NCBI GenBank assembly: GCA_039519185.1
Contig: CM076848.1
Span: 190,222,003-190,286,002 of the forward strand
Length of the DNA: 64,000 nt
From: Astragalus membranaceus
Lineage: Eukaryota > Streptophyta > Magnoliopsida > Fabales > Fabaceae
Reading direction: 5' to 3'
Under the pieces are notes generated by a model that saw only the letters and a list, made by a program, of their open reading frames with translations, was not told the origin of the DNA and searched no databases. Position 1 is the first letter of the stretch; every line of letters starts with the position of its first letter. The translations under genes and the position numbers were made by a program. Positions 1 through 10,531 of the stretch are shown here, in pieces.

Positions 1-761
1 CTTTGTTAGCAGCCAATACAACCTCAAAGGCTAGAAGTGACCCAATCAAGTCTTCTTGGGGCAGAGTGCCAATATCTTTGGCTTCAGTGATTGCACAAGT
101 TTTTGGAAAGAACTCACCAGTCAGAGATGCAAGAATTTTCCCATCTATATCTTTTGTAGAATACCTCTTTCCCAGTGCCCTTAAGTTGTTTATAATCAGA
201 TTCAGTCTCTGGTGCATAGTTGCGACAGACTCACCTTCTTTCATTTTGAAGGCTTCATATTCAGAAGTGAGGATTCTGATTTTAGTATCCTTCACTTGGC
301 TCGTACCTACATGAGTAGCTTGCAAGCAGTCCCAGATTTCCTTTGCTGTTTGACATCCTTTGACTCTACCATATTCTTCTTCACATAAGGATAAGTGAAG
401 AATATTCATTGCTCTGGCATTTTGAGATATCTTATCCAACTCTGACTTTCTCAGCTCTTTCAGGTCAATGGTGTAGATATCCTCAACTGGCACTTCTTCT
501 TCTTTGCCGGTAGCTTTACTTTTGATTTTCATTGGGATCAGTGGTCCATCTGCAATGATCCTCCATAAGGTGAAATCTATAGCCTGCACATGACATTTCA
601 TTCGACTACTCCAATAGTCATAGTTAGTCCCATCAAACAGGGGTGGCCTAAATAAAGACATCCCCTCTTTCAAAAAAGAACCCATAATCACTGATAGATA
701 AATAAAATTTAAATTGCGAGATGTTAAGCTCTATATGCAATTTCTAGCTACTGATACCACT
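1..761 (-). mobile_element. Sirevirus internal fragment (gag 5' part), extra tandem copy
   Basis: Bases 1-761 repeat 4447-5207 with only two differences that I can find (near 146 and 222). The gag reading frame starts on the minus strand with ATG at 689-691 and stays open to the window edge, about 230 codons. Both differences are missense, not nonsense. The fragment lies next to the LTR at 762, so the order on the minus strand is LTR, gag internal, LTR, gag internal. Either a tandem element sharing an LTR or two adjacent insertions would give this; the left end is outside the window. Confidence 0.85.
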
Positions 762-1768
762 TGTTAGACTATAGTATAACCTTAGAGGGGGGGTGAATAA
801 GGTTATGTGCAAAATATGAATTCTTTTCGGTTTTCAAAAACTTATGAAATGCTTTGTTTATATCAAATGCAGAAACTGAGATTTAAACTTATATGATGTA
901 TACAAGCAGGCAGATCAAGCACAGTATGATATTAGAATAACTAGATTATTTATAGGCAGCTCAGTGATATTGAATATAGCAACAGACAGATCTACAGCAG
1001 TGATATGGATAATAACAGATCAGCACAATAATATAACAATAGACAGATCTGAGTAGTGATATTCAAAACAGATATAAACAAAACAATGAATATCACAGCT
1101 ATATAACAATAACAAATATAGACAATAAAGTAAAGAGAGAGGGATAGAGATACACCAGGAATTTTACGAGGTTCGGGATAAAAGCCCTACGTCCTCGGCC
1201 TCCGGCTTTGCAACCTTTGGACTTTGCTGATAACCACTATATGAAGAACCAATGTTTTACAAACAATCAACTTCAAATAGCAAATCTCAATTCCCCTGAA
1301 TTGAGAACCCGAGCTCCCCGCTAAGGATTTCAACCGCTTCAATCTCCTGATTGAACGACCCAAGAGCACCTCCCAGGATTTCAGTACCACTTCAATCTTC
1401 CCCGATTGAACGACCCAAGATCACCTCCCAGGATTTCAAACCAACTCAATCTCCTGATTGAGAGACCCAAGAAAACTTCCCAGGATTTCAAACCAACTCA
1501 ATCTCCTGATTGAGAAACCCAAGAACGCTTCCCAGGATTTCAAAATGACCCCACAAAAGTAGATTACAATATAGAAGCTATGATCTAATCACCTCCGATA
1601 ATATGACAATATAATAGCTGAGAGAGATGAGTGACTAGATCTATAAAAATGATATGAAAGTGATAGCTCTATTTTTCTCTTTCTCAGATCTAGAAAATGT
1701 ACGTGAGAAGTAGAGAAGATGTGATTTGTGGTGTGGATGAGTGAATTGAAAAGTGTTTCACACCTGCC

Positions 1769-1776
1769 TATTTATA
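1769..1776 (-). promoter_or_regulatory. LTR TATA box (TATAAATA, minus strand)
   Basis: The minus strand reads CCTATAAATAGG here. It lies inside the Sirevirus LTR, just downstream on the minus strand of the AATCGATT array, as expected for a Pol II promoter at the U3/R boundary. The same site is present in the right-hand LTR. Confidence 0.7.
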
Positions 1777-1824
1777 GGCTTAGGAAAGCGTAGGATTTTG
1801 AAAAAAACATTTAATGAAATGATG

Positions 1825-2250
1825 AATCGATTGTTTGATGAAGTTAAAATGTTGATGAATCGATTCTTATCATTTTAGAAGACATAAGAATCGATTATAT
1901 GGCTAGTTAAAAAATTGAGGAATCGATTCTTTACATATGGAGAACATAGGAATCGATTGTTTGTTTCTTTAGAAATAGGTGGGAATCGATTTTCAGGACA
2001 TCCTGAATAAGGTAGGAATCGATTCTTACTTTGCTTAAAATGAGGAGGAATCGATTCATAGCCTATAGGTTTGCTTGAAAATCGATTTCATAGTCTTTTG
2101 AAAATAGAAGGAAATCGATTCTTACCTTTGGCTTATGAATAGGTGTGAATCGATTCTTTGTTTCAAACATAGGATAAGGAAATCGATTTCAACCTTTAAA
2201 ATAGGATTAGAAAATCGATTTCATGATTTAGAAAATGATAGAAATCGATT
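1825..2250. repeat. Array of 14 AATCGATT palindromes in Sirevirus U3
   Basis: The 8-bp perfect palindrome AATCGATT occurs 14 times in 426 bp, about every 33 bp, with non-identical sequence between copies. It lies upstream of the LTR TATA box in element sense. The right LTR carries the equivalent array. Sireviruses are described as having conserved palindromic arrays in their LTRs, so this fits the group. The binding factor is unknown. Confidence 0.9.
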
Positions 2251-2627
2251 TCTAGCTTTCCACAAAATTATTTTTAGGTTTAGGGTTTTGCCATGCATGC
2301 ATAAGATATTTTCCAAAGCTTGCCATGCATGCATAACATATTTTCAAAACCCTAATTTTGATGCATGAAGCATGTTTTCAAAAAGTCATCTCTCGGCTAC
2401 TAAAATGTCATAGACCTTCAGTGATAGGACCTTACACAGTGTCCTAAAGAAAGCGGATAAACAAATAGGTCTTGATTCTTCTACGGCGGCTTCTTCTCCA
2501 AGCTGCTCCACTTTAATATTTCCTGCTTTTTGATTTCCGTTCTGTACTTCATTCAACTTGAACCATTAGTAGACAAGATGTAATTTGTTATCATTCAAAA
2601 CAAAGAGTGTTTGTCATTGGTTCAACA

Positions 2628-2975
2628 AACTCCCCCTTTTTGATGATAACAAATTACATTATGCATAGGGGGTTTGATAGTAATGGAACTTTTTCAAAAA
2701 GCTCCCCCTAAGCATATGCATAATAAAATAAACAGTACATCAGCATGATAGCAGCAATTATTTTCTCCCCTCACATATACCATGCATATTCTCTCCCTTT
2801 TGAATATTCTCTCCTTTTGCATACAATTTCCCCCCCTTTGTTTTCATCAAAAAGTAGGTGGGGTGAATACATACAACATAAGCACTTTATAAACTTGCAT
2901 AATAAATAAGCAGCATTGCATAGCATATGATATATCAAAAACAGTAGTTCATGCTATGCTCCCCCTTACTTGGTG
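2628..2975 (-). promoter_or_regulatory. Multiple polypurine tracts before the Sirevirus 3' LTR
   Basis: The plus strand shows several pyrimidine tracts: CTCCCCCTTTTTGATGATAAC next to the LTR at about 2630, then near 2700, 2765-2815, 2830 and 2960. On the minus strand these are A/G tracts upstream of the 3' LTR. The first is the canonical polypurine tract abutting the LTR. Multiple tracts are a known Sirevirus trait; that the others are used is inference. Confidence 0.7.
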
Positions 2976-3261
2976 ATCCCCCTTAATAATTTTAGAATGC
3001 AAGACTTTAGCAAAAAGAGGGTGGATCATCATGGTTTTAAAAAATATGATAACCAAGATAATCATCCTTGGTTCAACAATATAGGTATCATTTTTAACAT
3101 AAAAAATATGTTGCATCAAAGATCCAGTATAATAGTACTTGAAAAAAAGCTTTGATGCACACAAAAAATTTATTTCAAATATGTCTCTAATACTTGTTGA
3201 GTTATATTTAATTTCTACTTTATAACACATTTTCAACAGAGGTGAATAAAACTTTACCAAT

Positions 3262-3478
3262 CTAACCTTCACCAGTGATTCTTCCTCTATTGTTGTTATC
3301 ACGAGTCACATGACTGCTGTTTCTGAGTATTACGAATCTTTTTGTGTCTCCAGTCATGAACTTCGAGTCTCTGCTATCAAGGTATTGATCTGACCCCCAT
3401 ACCCTGTAGCACACCTGCACTAAGATCAAGTAGAAAATTTTGGTACCCAATTCTCTTTGGGTCCTTTGGGGTTAGTCA
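3262..3478 (-). pseudogene. Sirevirus protease-region remnant, pol otherwise deleted
   Basis: Downstream of gag, the minus strand encodes a decayed stretch resembling the start of a Sirevirus protease: YLDSRDSKFMTGD in place of the usual D-S-G-C-S-R-H-M-T-G-D, then DNNNRGRITGEG. The catalytic D-S-G has become D-S-R, so it could not be active. Beyond about 3260 no integrase, reverse transcriptase or RNase H follows. The sequence passes straight into the polypurine-tract region, so most of pol is deleted and this copy cannot move by itself. Confidence 0.75.
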
Positions 3479-5137
3479 TCAAGGGTTTGTTTTCACAATC
3501 CACCTTGGTTTATCACAAGCAGGTATAAGGGTACCAAGCTCACATAATTTACGGATAGGGCATCTAGGTGAGCTATGGTTTCCCTTTTGACAGTAGGTGC
3601 ATGAGAAAACAATGGGTTTATAACTTGAAGTAGATGCAACAAAAGTTAATTTCTTGTTTAAAATGGAGGAGGTGGAATTACCTTTGTACCCAATTCCTCT
3701 CCTATCAACATATTGATGTTGAGAGTGAAGCAACTGAGTCAAGGTCTTTTCACCAACCTCAAACTTTTTCAATGTTTCTTTCAAAAGTTCATTTTCAACC
3801 TTGGCTTTTTCAAAATTCTGTTTAAGCTCACAAAACTCAATGTTGACAGATTTATGCAGTTCATTCTTTAATCTATCTACTTCATTTTCAAGTGTCTCAA
3901 TTTGAGTGAGCATGCTTTTGTTACTCTTTGCCAATTTCTTAGATTTTAACAACAGAGTTTCATGTTCAAAATAGAGAGCATCGAAAGCCTCACTCAAATC
4001 TTGACTACTACAACTATCATCAAGTAAATCATCATGCATAGAGGAATCAGAAAGACTAGAAGAGTTAAGGCTTACCTTAGATGAGTCATTTGCCATATGA
4101 CAAACACCATTTGCAATTTGCTCTTCTTCGTCTGTGTCGCTATCAGTGCCAAGACAATCCCATCTAGTAGCCTTAGGTGTTTCACATGCCGTGAGACAAA
4201 TGGCATTTGCAACCTCCTCTTCTTCACTGTCAGTATAGTTGTTCCATGTAGCCTTCTTAGCTTTCTTGGATTTCTTTGAGTTATTTCTCTTTTCAAGTTT
4301 GTTGAATCTCATGAATTCTTCAAATAATTCAGCCAGGTCGTCATCATCAGATTCTTCATCAGACTCAACCTCTTTCCTTGCTACCTTAGGTGTTTTAGCA
4401 GCAAGAGCAAGAGATTTTCTTTCTTTTACCATTTCTGCTTCTTGATCTTTGTTAGCAGCCAATACAACCTCAAAGGCTAGAAGTGACCCAATCAAGTCTT
4501 CTTGGGGCAGAGTGCCAATATCTTTGGCTTCAGTGATTGCACAAGTTTTTGGAAAGAACTCACCAGTCAGAGATGCAAGAATTTTCCCATTTATATCTTT
4601 TGTAGAATACCTCTTTCCCAGTGCCCTTAAGTTGTTTATAATCAGATTCAGTCTCTGGTGCATAGCTGCGACAGACTCACCTTCTTTCATTTTGAAGGCT
4701 TCATATTCAGAAGTGAGGATTCTGATTTTAGTATCCTTCACTTGGCTCGTACCTACATGAGTAGCTTGCAAGCAGTCCCAGATTTCCTTTGCTGTTTGAC
4801 ATCCTTTGACTCTACCATATTCTTCTTCACATAAGGATAAGTGAAGAATATTCATTGCTCTGGCATTTTGAGATATCTTATCCAACTCTGACTTTCTCAG
4901 CTCTTTCAGGTCAATGGTGTAGATATCCTCAACTGGCACTTCTTCTTCTTTGCCGGTAGCTTTACTTTTGATTTTCATTGGGATCAGTGGTCCATCTGCA
5001 ATGATCCTCCATAAGGTGAAATCTATAGCCTGCACATGACATTTCATTCGACTACTCCAATAGTCATAGTTAGTCCCATCAAACAGGGGTGGCCTAAATA
5101 AAGACATCCCCTCTTTCAAAAAAGAACCCATAATCAC
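3479..5137 (-). CDS. Sirevirus-type Ty1/copia Gag polyprotein, 552 aa
   Basis: An intact open frame for a retrotransposon capsid protein. The N-terminus has the copia gag pattern (RPPLFDGTNYDYW, about residues 15-27), followed by the UBN2-like gag domain (…AKEIWDCLQATHVGTSQVK…). Next come an acidic Ser/Asp/Glu stretch around residues 255-345 and a predicted coiled coil rich in Glu, Lys and Leu (roughly 385-460). A CX2CX4HX4C zinc knuckle (CTYCQKGNHSSPRC) lies near the C-terminus. The start ATG is about 60 bp inside the primer-binding site, as expected. The long Gag with a coiled coil before the knuckle suits the Sirevirus lineage. Only Gag survives here; pol is deleted after a protease remnant, so movement would need proteins from elsewhere. 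Confidence 0.9.
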   Translation of the reverse strand: MIMGSFLKEGMSLFRPPLFDGTNYDYWSSRMKCHVQAIDFTLWRIIADGPLIPMKIKSKATGKEEEVPVEDIYTIDLKELRKSELDKISQNARAMNILHLSLCEEEYGRVKGCQTAKEIWDCLQATHVGTSQVKDTKIRILTSEYEAFKMKEGESVAAMHQRLNLIINNLRALGKRYSTKDINGKILASLTGEFFPKTCAITEAKDIGTLPQEDLIGSLLAFEVVLAANKDQEAEMVKERKSLALAAKTPKVARKEVESDEESDDDDLAELFEEFMRFNKLEKRNNSKKSKKAKKATWNNYTDSEEEEVANAICLTACETPKATRWDCLGTDSDTDEEEQIANGVCHMANDSSKVSLNSSSLSDSSMHDDLLDDSCSSQDLSEAFDALYFEHETLLLKSKKLAKSNKSMLTQIETLENEVDRLKNELHKSVNIEFCELKQNFEKAKVENELLKETLKKFEVGEKTLTQLLHSQHQYVDRRGIGYKGNSTSSILNKKLTFVASTSSYKPIVFSCTYCQKGNHSSPRCPIRKLCELGTLIPACDKPRWIVKTNP

Positions 5138-5196
5138 TGATAGATAAATAAAATTTAAATTGCGAGATGTTAAGCTCTATATGCAATTTCTAGCTA

Positions 5197-5205
5197 CTGA
5201 TACCA
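5197..5205 (-). promoter_or_regulatory. Primer-binding site (initiator tRNA-Met type)
   Basis: The minus strand reads TGGTATCAG two bases after the LTR end TAGTCTAACA. This matches the start of the plant initiator tRNA-Met complement used by Ty1/copia elements. The match weakens after nine bases. Confidence 0.85.
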
Positions 5206-5207
5206 CT

Positions 5208-5683
5208 TGTTAGACTATAGTATAACCTTAGAGGGGGGGTGAATAAGGTTATGTGCAAAATATGAATTCTTTTCGGTTTTCAAAAACTTATGAAATGCTT
5301 TGTTTATATCAAATGCGGAAACTGAGATTTAAACTTATATGATGTATACAAGCAGGCAGATCAAGCACAGTATGATATTAGAATAACTAGATTATTTATA
5401 GGCAGCTCAGTGATATTGAATATAGCAACAGACAGATCTACAGCAGTGATATGGATAATAACAGATCAGCACAATAATATAACAATAGACAGATCTGAGT
5501 AGTGATATTCAAAACAGATATAAACAAAACAATGAATATCACAGCTATATAACAATAACAAATATAGACAATAAAGTAAAGAGAGAGGGATAGAGATACA
5601 CCAGGAATTTTACGAGGTTCGGGATAAAAGCCCTACGTCCTCGGCCTCCGGCTTTGCAACCTTTGGACTTTGCTGATAACCAC
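5208..5683 (-). repeat. Sirevirus 5' LTR, proximal part (split by nested element)
   Basis: Matches 762-1237. At 5684 the match stops and the Ogre-like element begins. The LTR resumes at 22496, so 5208-5683 and 22496-23885 are one LTR cut in two. Confidence 0.93.
5679..5683. repeat. Target-site duplication ACCAC (left)
   Basis: ACCAC occurs here immediately before TGTTGTACCCC and again at 22491-22495 immediately after GTGTATGACA. The undisturbed LTR copy has it once, at 1233-1237. This proves a 5-bp duplication on insertion. Confidence 0.95.
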
Positions 5684-7379
5684 TGTTGTACCCCGAAAAA
5701 TCCCGTTTAGGGTTCTTCAATGTACAACGTAGAAAATTGTGAAGCCGCCACCAATATTTTAGTTTTTAGACCAAAACATTGAGAAAAGGTCTTTTTTACA
5801 AGGCGGGTGATCTTTTGAAAACTAGAGATATGGGTTCGGGGGTCGGTTAGGAATGGGGAAGGTATTAGCACCCCATTCCTCCTTTCTACTGAAAGGGAAC
5901 CTCTAATTAAATTGTGTGGTTTTAATGTTTGATTTGAAGAACACCTAGATTTGCCTATTTTATTCTTATTTGAAGATGGATGGGAAATTAATGGAAAACT
6001 TATGTAAAGAGGGGGAAAAAGAGAGTTTTTTAGAAAAGAGCTCGACGGGGGTAACGACCCGCTCCTACGTATCTCCCGATACAATGGAGAACTCAGAGCT
6101 ACGTAGTTCTGCCTTGGTTTTTGTTTTTTAACTTTTTAGGTGAGTTTTCGAAATAGGACGAGTACTAGCGAGTGATTAAACTAGCTAAGGCTATGGGTAA
6201 TCACCGCTAAGTACTCAAAAGGAGTCGCTACCGCTAGTCAAACGAACTAAGGTTCTGGGTGACCGTTAGTAACAACTTGTTTTTATTTTCTTTTTGAAAG
6301 CCTTTTTTGAAAAGGATTGATTTGTTTGATGACCAAACTAGCAAAGGCTATGGGTGGTCATCGCTTATCGTTCTTTTTGGAGAAAGGACATCGATGTCAA
6401 TAGCTAGACGAACTACGGTTCTGATTAGCTACTAACAACAATGGGTTTGAAAACATTTTTTGTTTGTTTTGAAAATGGAGGTTTTTTATTGTTGTGAAAG
6501 TGAAGATTTTTTTGATGCGCTTGACGAGAACATGTCTCGCTCCTACGTATCCCAAGTGGGAATCAAAGCAACGTAGTTCTTGTAAAAATGTTTTTTTTTG
6601 AAAAGGTTTTAGAAGTAGGGCGAGCGTTAGCGAATGATTAAACTAACAAAGGTTATGGGTAATCATTGCTAAGTACTCATGTGAAATTGAAGAGCGTTCA
6701 TAGAGATCAAACTAACAAAGGTTATGGGTGACCTCCACTATTCGCTTATTTTTGTTTATTGAAAATGCTTTGAAAATTAATTGGTTTGGAAAAGAGTTTT
6801 AGAAAATAAGTAAATCATTTTTAATCGAACTCTATGTCCAAAACCAAATGCAAAATGAATGAATGAAATTCAAACATATTCAACTAATCAAGCAATCATA
6901 AACATGTTGATCATCAATTAAGATTAAGCATGCCAATATAATCAAGAGATTTAATTGTCCAAGATGCCAGACAAAGTTCTCAAAACAATTGTATTTATGT
7001 GTGAAGGAGAATTGCTACACACGTTGGAAGCGATCTCAAGAGGGGCACATATGCCTCTATGCTACACATGTTGGTAGTCTTATAAGGGCACATGATTGTG
7101 TAAAAGGGTTTGTGCACAATTAAGTCAAGACATTCAAATGGCATCAAGAACAAAGGAATACAATTGATCATAGGCATAGAGTATTCTCGGTTAGGTGAAT
7201 GAACATGTGAGCGATGATGCATGATTAGGCAAGGAATGAATGAGCGTTATTGAATGCAATTTTGTTTGATTTCGAAGTAATTGACATGGCATGAATGCAT
7301 GATCATTTGGTTATTGAATGCAAGACATGATATTAATGAATGCATGAACATTTAAGAATGAATGCAAGAATGAGTATAT

Positions 7380-7620
7380 ACAAAGAGGCATGAGCGTACA
7401 AGAATGCATGAGCATTTGATTAATGAATGCATGGACATGTGAGGATGAACGCAAGAATGAGTATATACAAAGATGCATGAGCGTACAAGAATGCATGAGC
7501 ATTTGATTAATGAATGCATGGACATGTGAGGATGAACGCAAGAATGAGTATATACAAAGATGCATGAGCGTACAAGAATGCATGAGCATTTGATTAATGA
7601 ATGCATGGACAGGTGAGGAT
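7380..7620. repeat. 87-bp tandem repeat inside the LTR, about 3 copies
   Basis: Copies begin GAATGCATGAGC at 7402, 7489 and 7576. Because 87 is a multiple of three, the minus strand stays open through the array, producing spurious-looking 112- and 146-codon frames. The same array is at 19279-19519, and a shorter relative is at 29830-30010. Confidence 0.9.
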
Positions 7621-8139
7621 GCAAGAAGTATAAACAAGTAAGGATGCATGAGGTACTAACAAGTGAGAGTGCAAATGAATATGCAAGAGATATGAATATA
7701 TGAAAAGGCATGGAGATTAAAACAAGAGAGTATGCAAGAGATACAAGCAAATGAGAATGCAAGAGAGTGAATAAGGTTTTATTTAAGTGCAAGTGTGTGA
7801 GAGTATGTCATAAAAAGTGGTAAAAATTTAGTTACCTTATTCTTAGGAAATGGTGAAATGTTTTGGTGTTTTTAGAGTCTTAGGAAAAAATGGTAAAAGT
7901 ATTTTTGGGTTGATTTTATAAAGTTGAAAAGTTATAAATGTAAACTAGAAAATGTTTTGGGTCTTTTTGCAAGTTGATAAGTTGTAAAACTTTAAGTAAG
8001 AAGTTAGTGAAAAGTAAAGTAAAAATGCATGAGGTAAATGGTAATTATTTAATGAGATGGTAAAGTAAAAATGCATGAAGTGAATGGTAATTATTTAATG
8101 AGATGGTAAAGTAAAAATGCATGAAGTGAATGGGAAGTG

Positions 8140-8345
8140 GTAAAATCTTTTTATGTTTCAGTAAAAGGTTAATGAATGGTAAAGTAAAAAGTAAGTGAGT
8201 GGTTAAAACCAAAGTAGTAAAATATTTTTATGTTTTGGTAAAAAGTTAATGAATGGTAAAGTAAAAAGTAAGTGAGTGGTTAAAACCAAAGTAGTAAAAT
8301 ATTTTTATGTTTTGGTAAAAAGTTAATGAATGGTAAAGTAAAAAG
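8140..8345. repeat. 77-bp tandem repeat inside the LTR
   Basis: Units begin AATGGTAAAG at 8175 and 8252, with a partial at 8329. The partner LTR has one more unit (20040-20325), which accounts for the LTR length difference of 77 bp. Confidence 0.9.
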
Positions 8346-10514
8346 GTAAAAAGTAAATAAACACTAAAACCAAGTTGAATCATATAGAGCAATCCTCTCA
8401 CTTTGAGAAAAGTGCACTAGGCACTAGTGGGAATCAATTTGCCTATCATCAACAATTTACAACAAGCAAACTAAGACACAAAAATGAATGGACACATAAA
8501 CTAAATTGAGTCATTTCTAGCAATCTTCACCACTTAGGTTAAGGTGCACTAGGCACTAGTGGGAATCATATTGCTAAATCATCAAACAACAAAGGTAACA
8601 TTTAACACTAAGATGAAATACTAGTAACAAGATTAAACATCACCAAACAAAGAACAACAACAAAATGAACTTGAAAATATTTTTAGATCTATAAGCATGT
8701 GAACCAAGGGAAACATAGATCCACATTTTATTTAATAAAGAAAACACCAAAATTAACACAAAGAAATATAGATCTATTTTTTTGCAAAGATTTATATGAT
8801 TAAGCAAAGAAGTGCAACAAAATCACATCAACCCTAATTTTTCATGATATGCGAAATGCTTAAACAACAAATTTGTGTATGAAATCTAGTGCAAAAATAT
8901 GTAAAGATGCAAGGGAAATTATTCAAGTAGAAGAACAACTCCTTCAAGGCCAAGGACCCATCTCAAACACCCAAAGCTCCCTAAGTCTTTGTCAAAATGT
9001 TTGAAATGGATTCTCAAAGCAAACAACAATCAAGAAGGAGTTTGGAGTAGAGGAGGAATTATGCAAGAAAATTAAATATGAGGTGCAAAGCTTCAAGGAT
9101 TACCTCAAAACTACAATGAAATGAAGAAGGAGATGATAAGCTCAAAAATCACTAGCTCTTAGCAATTTGATGATGCAACCTTGAAGAGAATGGAAGGAAA
9201 GATGGTGATCTAACAAGAAATGGAGGATTTGGTGGTTGATTTTTGAAGGGAATATGTGGAAGAGGGGAGGAAGGGGCTACGGCCTTGATGAGGGAAGGAG
9301 AGGGAGAGGAGGTGTGCTAGGGTTTTTGTGTAGGAGAGAATGAGCAAAAAGAGAAGAGGCTTTAGGTGTGGGAATGAGGGAGTATTTATAGGATGAAATT
9401 AGGTCTAAGGGTAGTTTAGTCTTTGTGATTTTGATGTGCTCTAGGATTGAGTTTTGATTTTGAATGGAGGGTGGAGATGCATCATCACATGGATTGAGGG
9501 TGTTGAAGAAACACAAAAATGTGAGAGATATGGAGAGTGGGGGGCGAAATTTAGAGGAAAGAAAAAGGAAAAGAAAAATGAATTTCTTATTTTAGAAGAG
9601 ATATTTTATGTGAAGTAGGGTTAAGGGCATTTTGGGGGAGAATTGTTACCAAAGAGGGAACTTTGGGTTTTCTTATGAATAGGTTAGTGTAAGTGAGTGG
9701 AGTAATTTACCAAAGAGGGTATAATGGAAGAGTGTGGAAGAAATTGGAGAGAGAGAGAGAGAATTCGTAGGTGGGGGGATAAGGAGAAAAAAAAACTTGT
9801 TTTTTTGGTATTTTGTCTTATTGAAGACACTTCCTTTTTTGTTTTTGAAATTGAAATTTTTGGGCATGGGAAATAATGGGAATGCAACTATTGAAAATGT
9901 GTCACATGCTTTTGGGCAACATAAAATATTCCCTCTAGTCACCTATGACAATAAAAATTGTCACTTAAAAATTGAGGAATATTTAATGGTCCCTTTTTAT
10001 TTTTCTATGCACTAAAAATGAAAAAATACATTTTTAATTATTTTAACTAGGGTTTTCCTCCTAAAAAATTGTACAAAAATTATCCTTGATAGAATAAAAA
10101 TGTACTTTTTGATGATGTGCATTTTTGGCGAGAAAATCAACTCTTGCGAAAAATGACCAAAATGCCCTTTTGATCATTAGAACCCTAATCCTTGTTCAAA
10201 ATGCATTTTCTTTTCAAGAATTACTTCAAAACTCTAAAATGGCCCTAAAATCTAAAATGTATGCAAGAAATGATTTTTTTGCTGAGAAATGTCTCATTTT
10301 TCGAAAATGACCAAAATGCCCTTGGTCTTGAAAAACTCTGAAAATGCTATAAAAGGCAATGCAATGCATCTCTAATCCTAAGATGACTTTCAAAACTTTG
10401 AAATGCATGAATGATGGTCTTCATGACATTATGAATGAATGCTAAACCTTAACTTACTTATTTTTGTTTGAAAATTAGGGTTTCGACCTAAGCGGACAAA
10501 ATTAGGGTATGACA

Positions 10515-10531
10515 GCTGCCCCTCTTTATTT
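10515..10531 (-). promoter_or_regulatory. Polypurine tract of the Ogre-like element
   Basis: The minus strand reads AAATAAAGAGGGGCAGC directly before the LTR start TGTCATACCC. Its final CAGC together with the LTR start makes CAGCTG, a hexamer also present at the LTR/PBS boundary. Confidence 0.85.

Larger units (their letters stand above)
762..2627 (-). repeat. Sirevirus LTR (middle/3' copy), 1866 bp
   Basis: In plus orientation the LTR runs from TGTTAGACTATAG to TTGGTTCAACA. Its partner is 5208-5683 plus 22496-23885, which also totals 1866 bp once the nested element and one target-site copy are removed. I count about ten substitutions between the two. Read on the minus strand, U3 holds a palindrome array, then a TATA box, then a region of roughly 60-bp repeats (1330-1545). 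Each of those repeats contains a short CAATC...GATTG inverted repeat and a CCCAGGATTTC core. Confidence 0.93.
5684..10514 (-). repeat. Ogre-like 3' LTR, 4831 bp
   Basis: Near-identical to 17583-22490. It contains degenerate modules of AACTAGCNAAGGCTATGGGT type (6170-6740), two CTCCTACGTA...ACGTAGTTCT modules (near 6060 and 6540), an 87-bp tandem array (7380-7620) and a 77-bp tandem array (8140-8345). The rest is AT-rich and has no convincing gene. It is 77 bp shorter than its partner, exactly one unit of the 77-bp array. Confidence 0.92.

Noticed and set aside
1825..2250. CRISPR-like repeat-spacer array
   Set aside because: Repeats are only 8 bp and palindromic, spacing varies, and the array sits inside a plant LTR U3. 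Not a CRISPR locus.
7311..7792. 112- and 146-codon minus-strand frames in the LTR
   Set aside because: They arise from an 87-bp tandem repeat whose length is a multiple of three. Low-complexity Met/His/Ser/Leu sequence with no family resemblance. The conserved N-terminal part is kept only as a low-interest finding.
9734..10015. 93-codon plus-strand frame in the Ogre-like LTR
   Set aside because: Antisense to the element, present twice only because of LTR identity, no recognisable domain.
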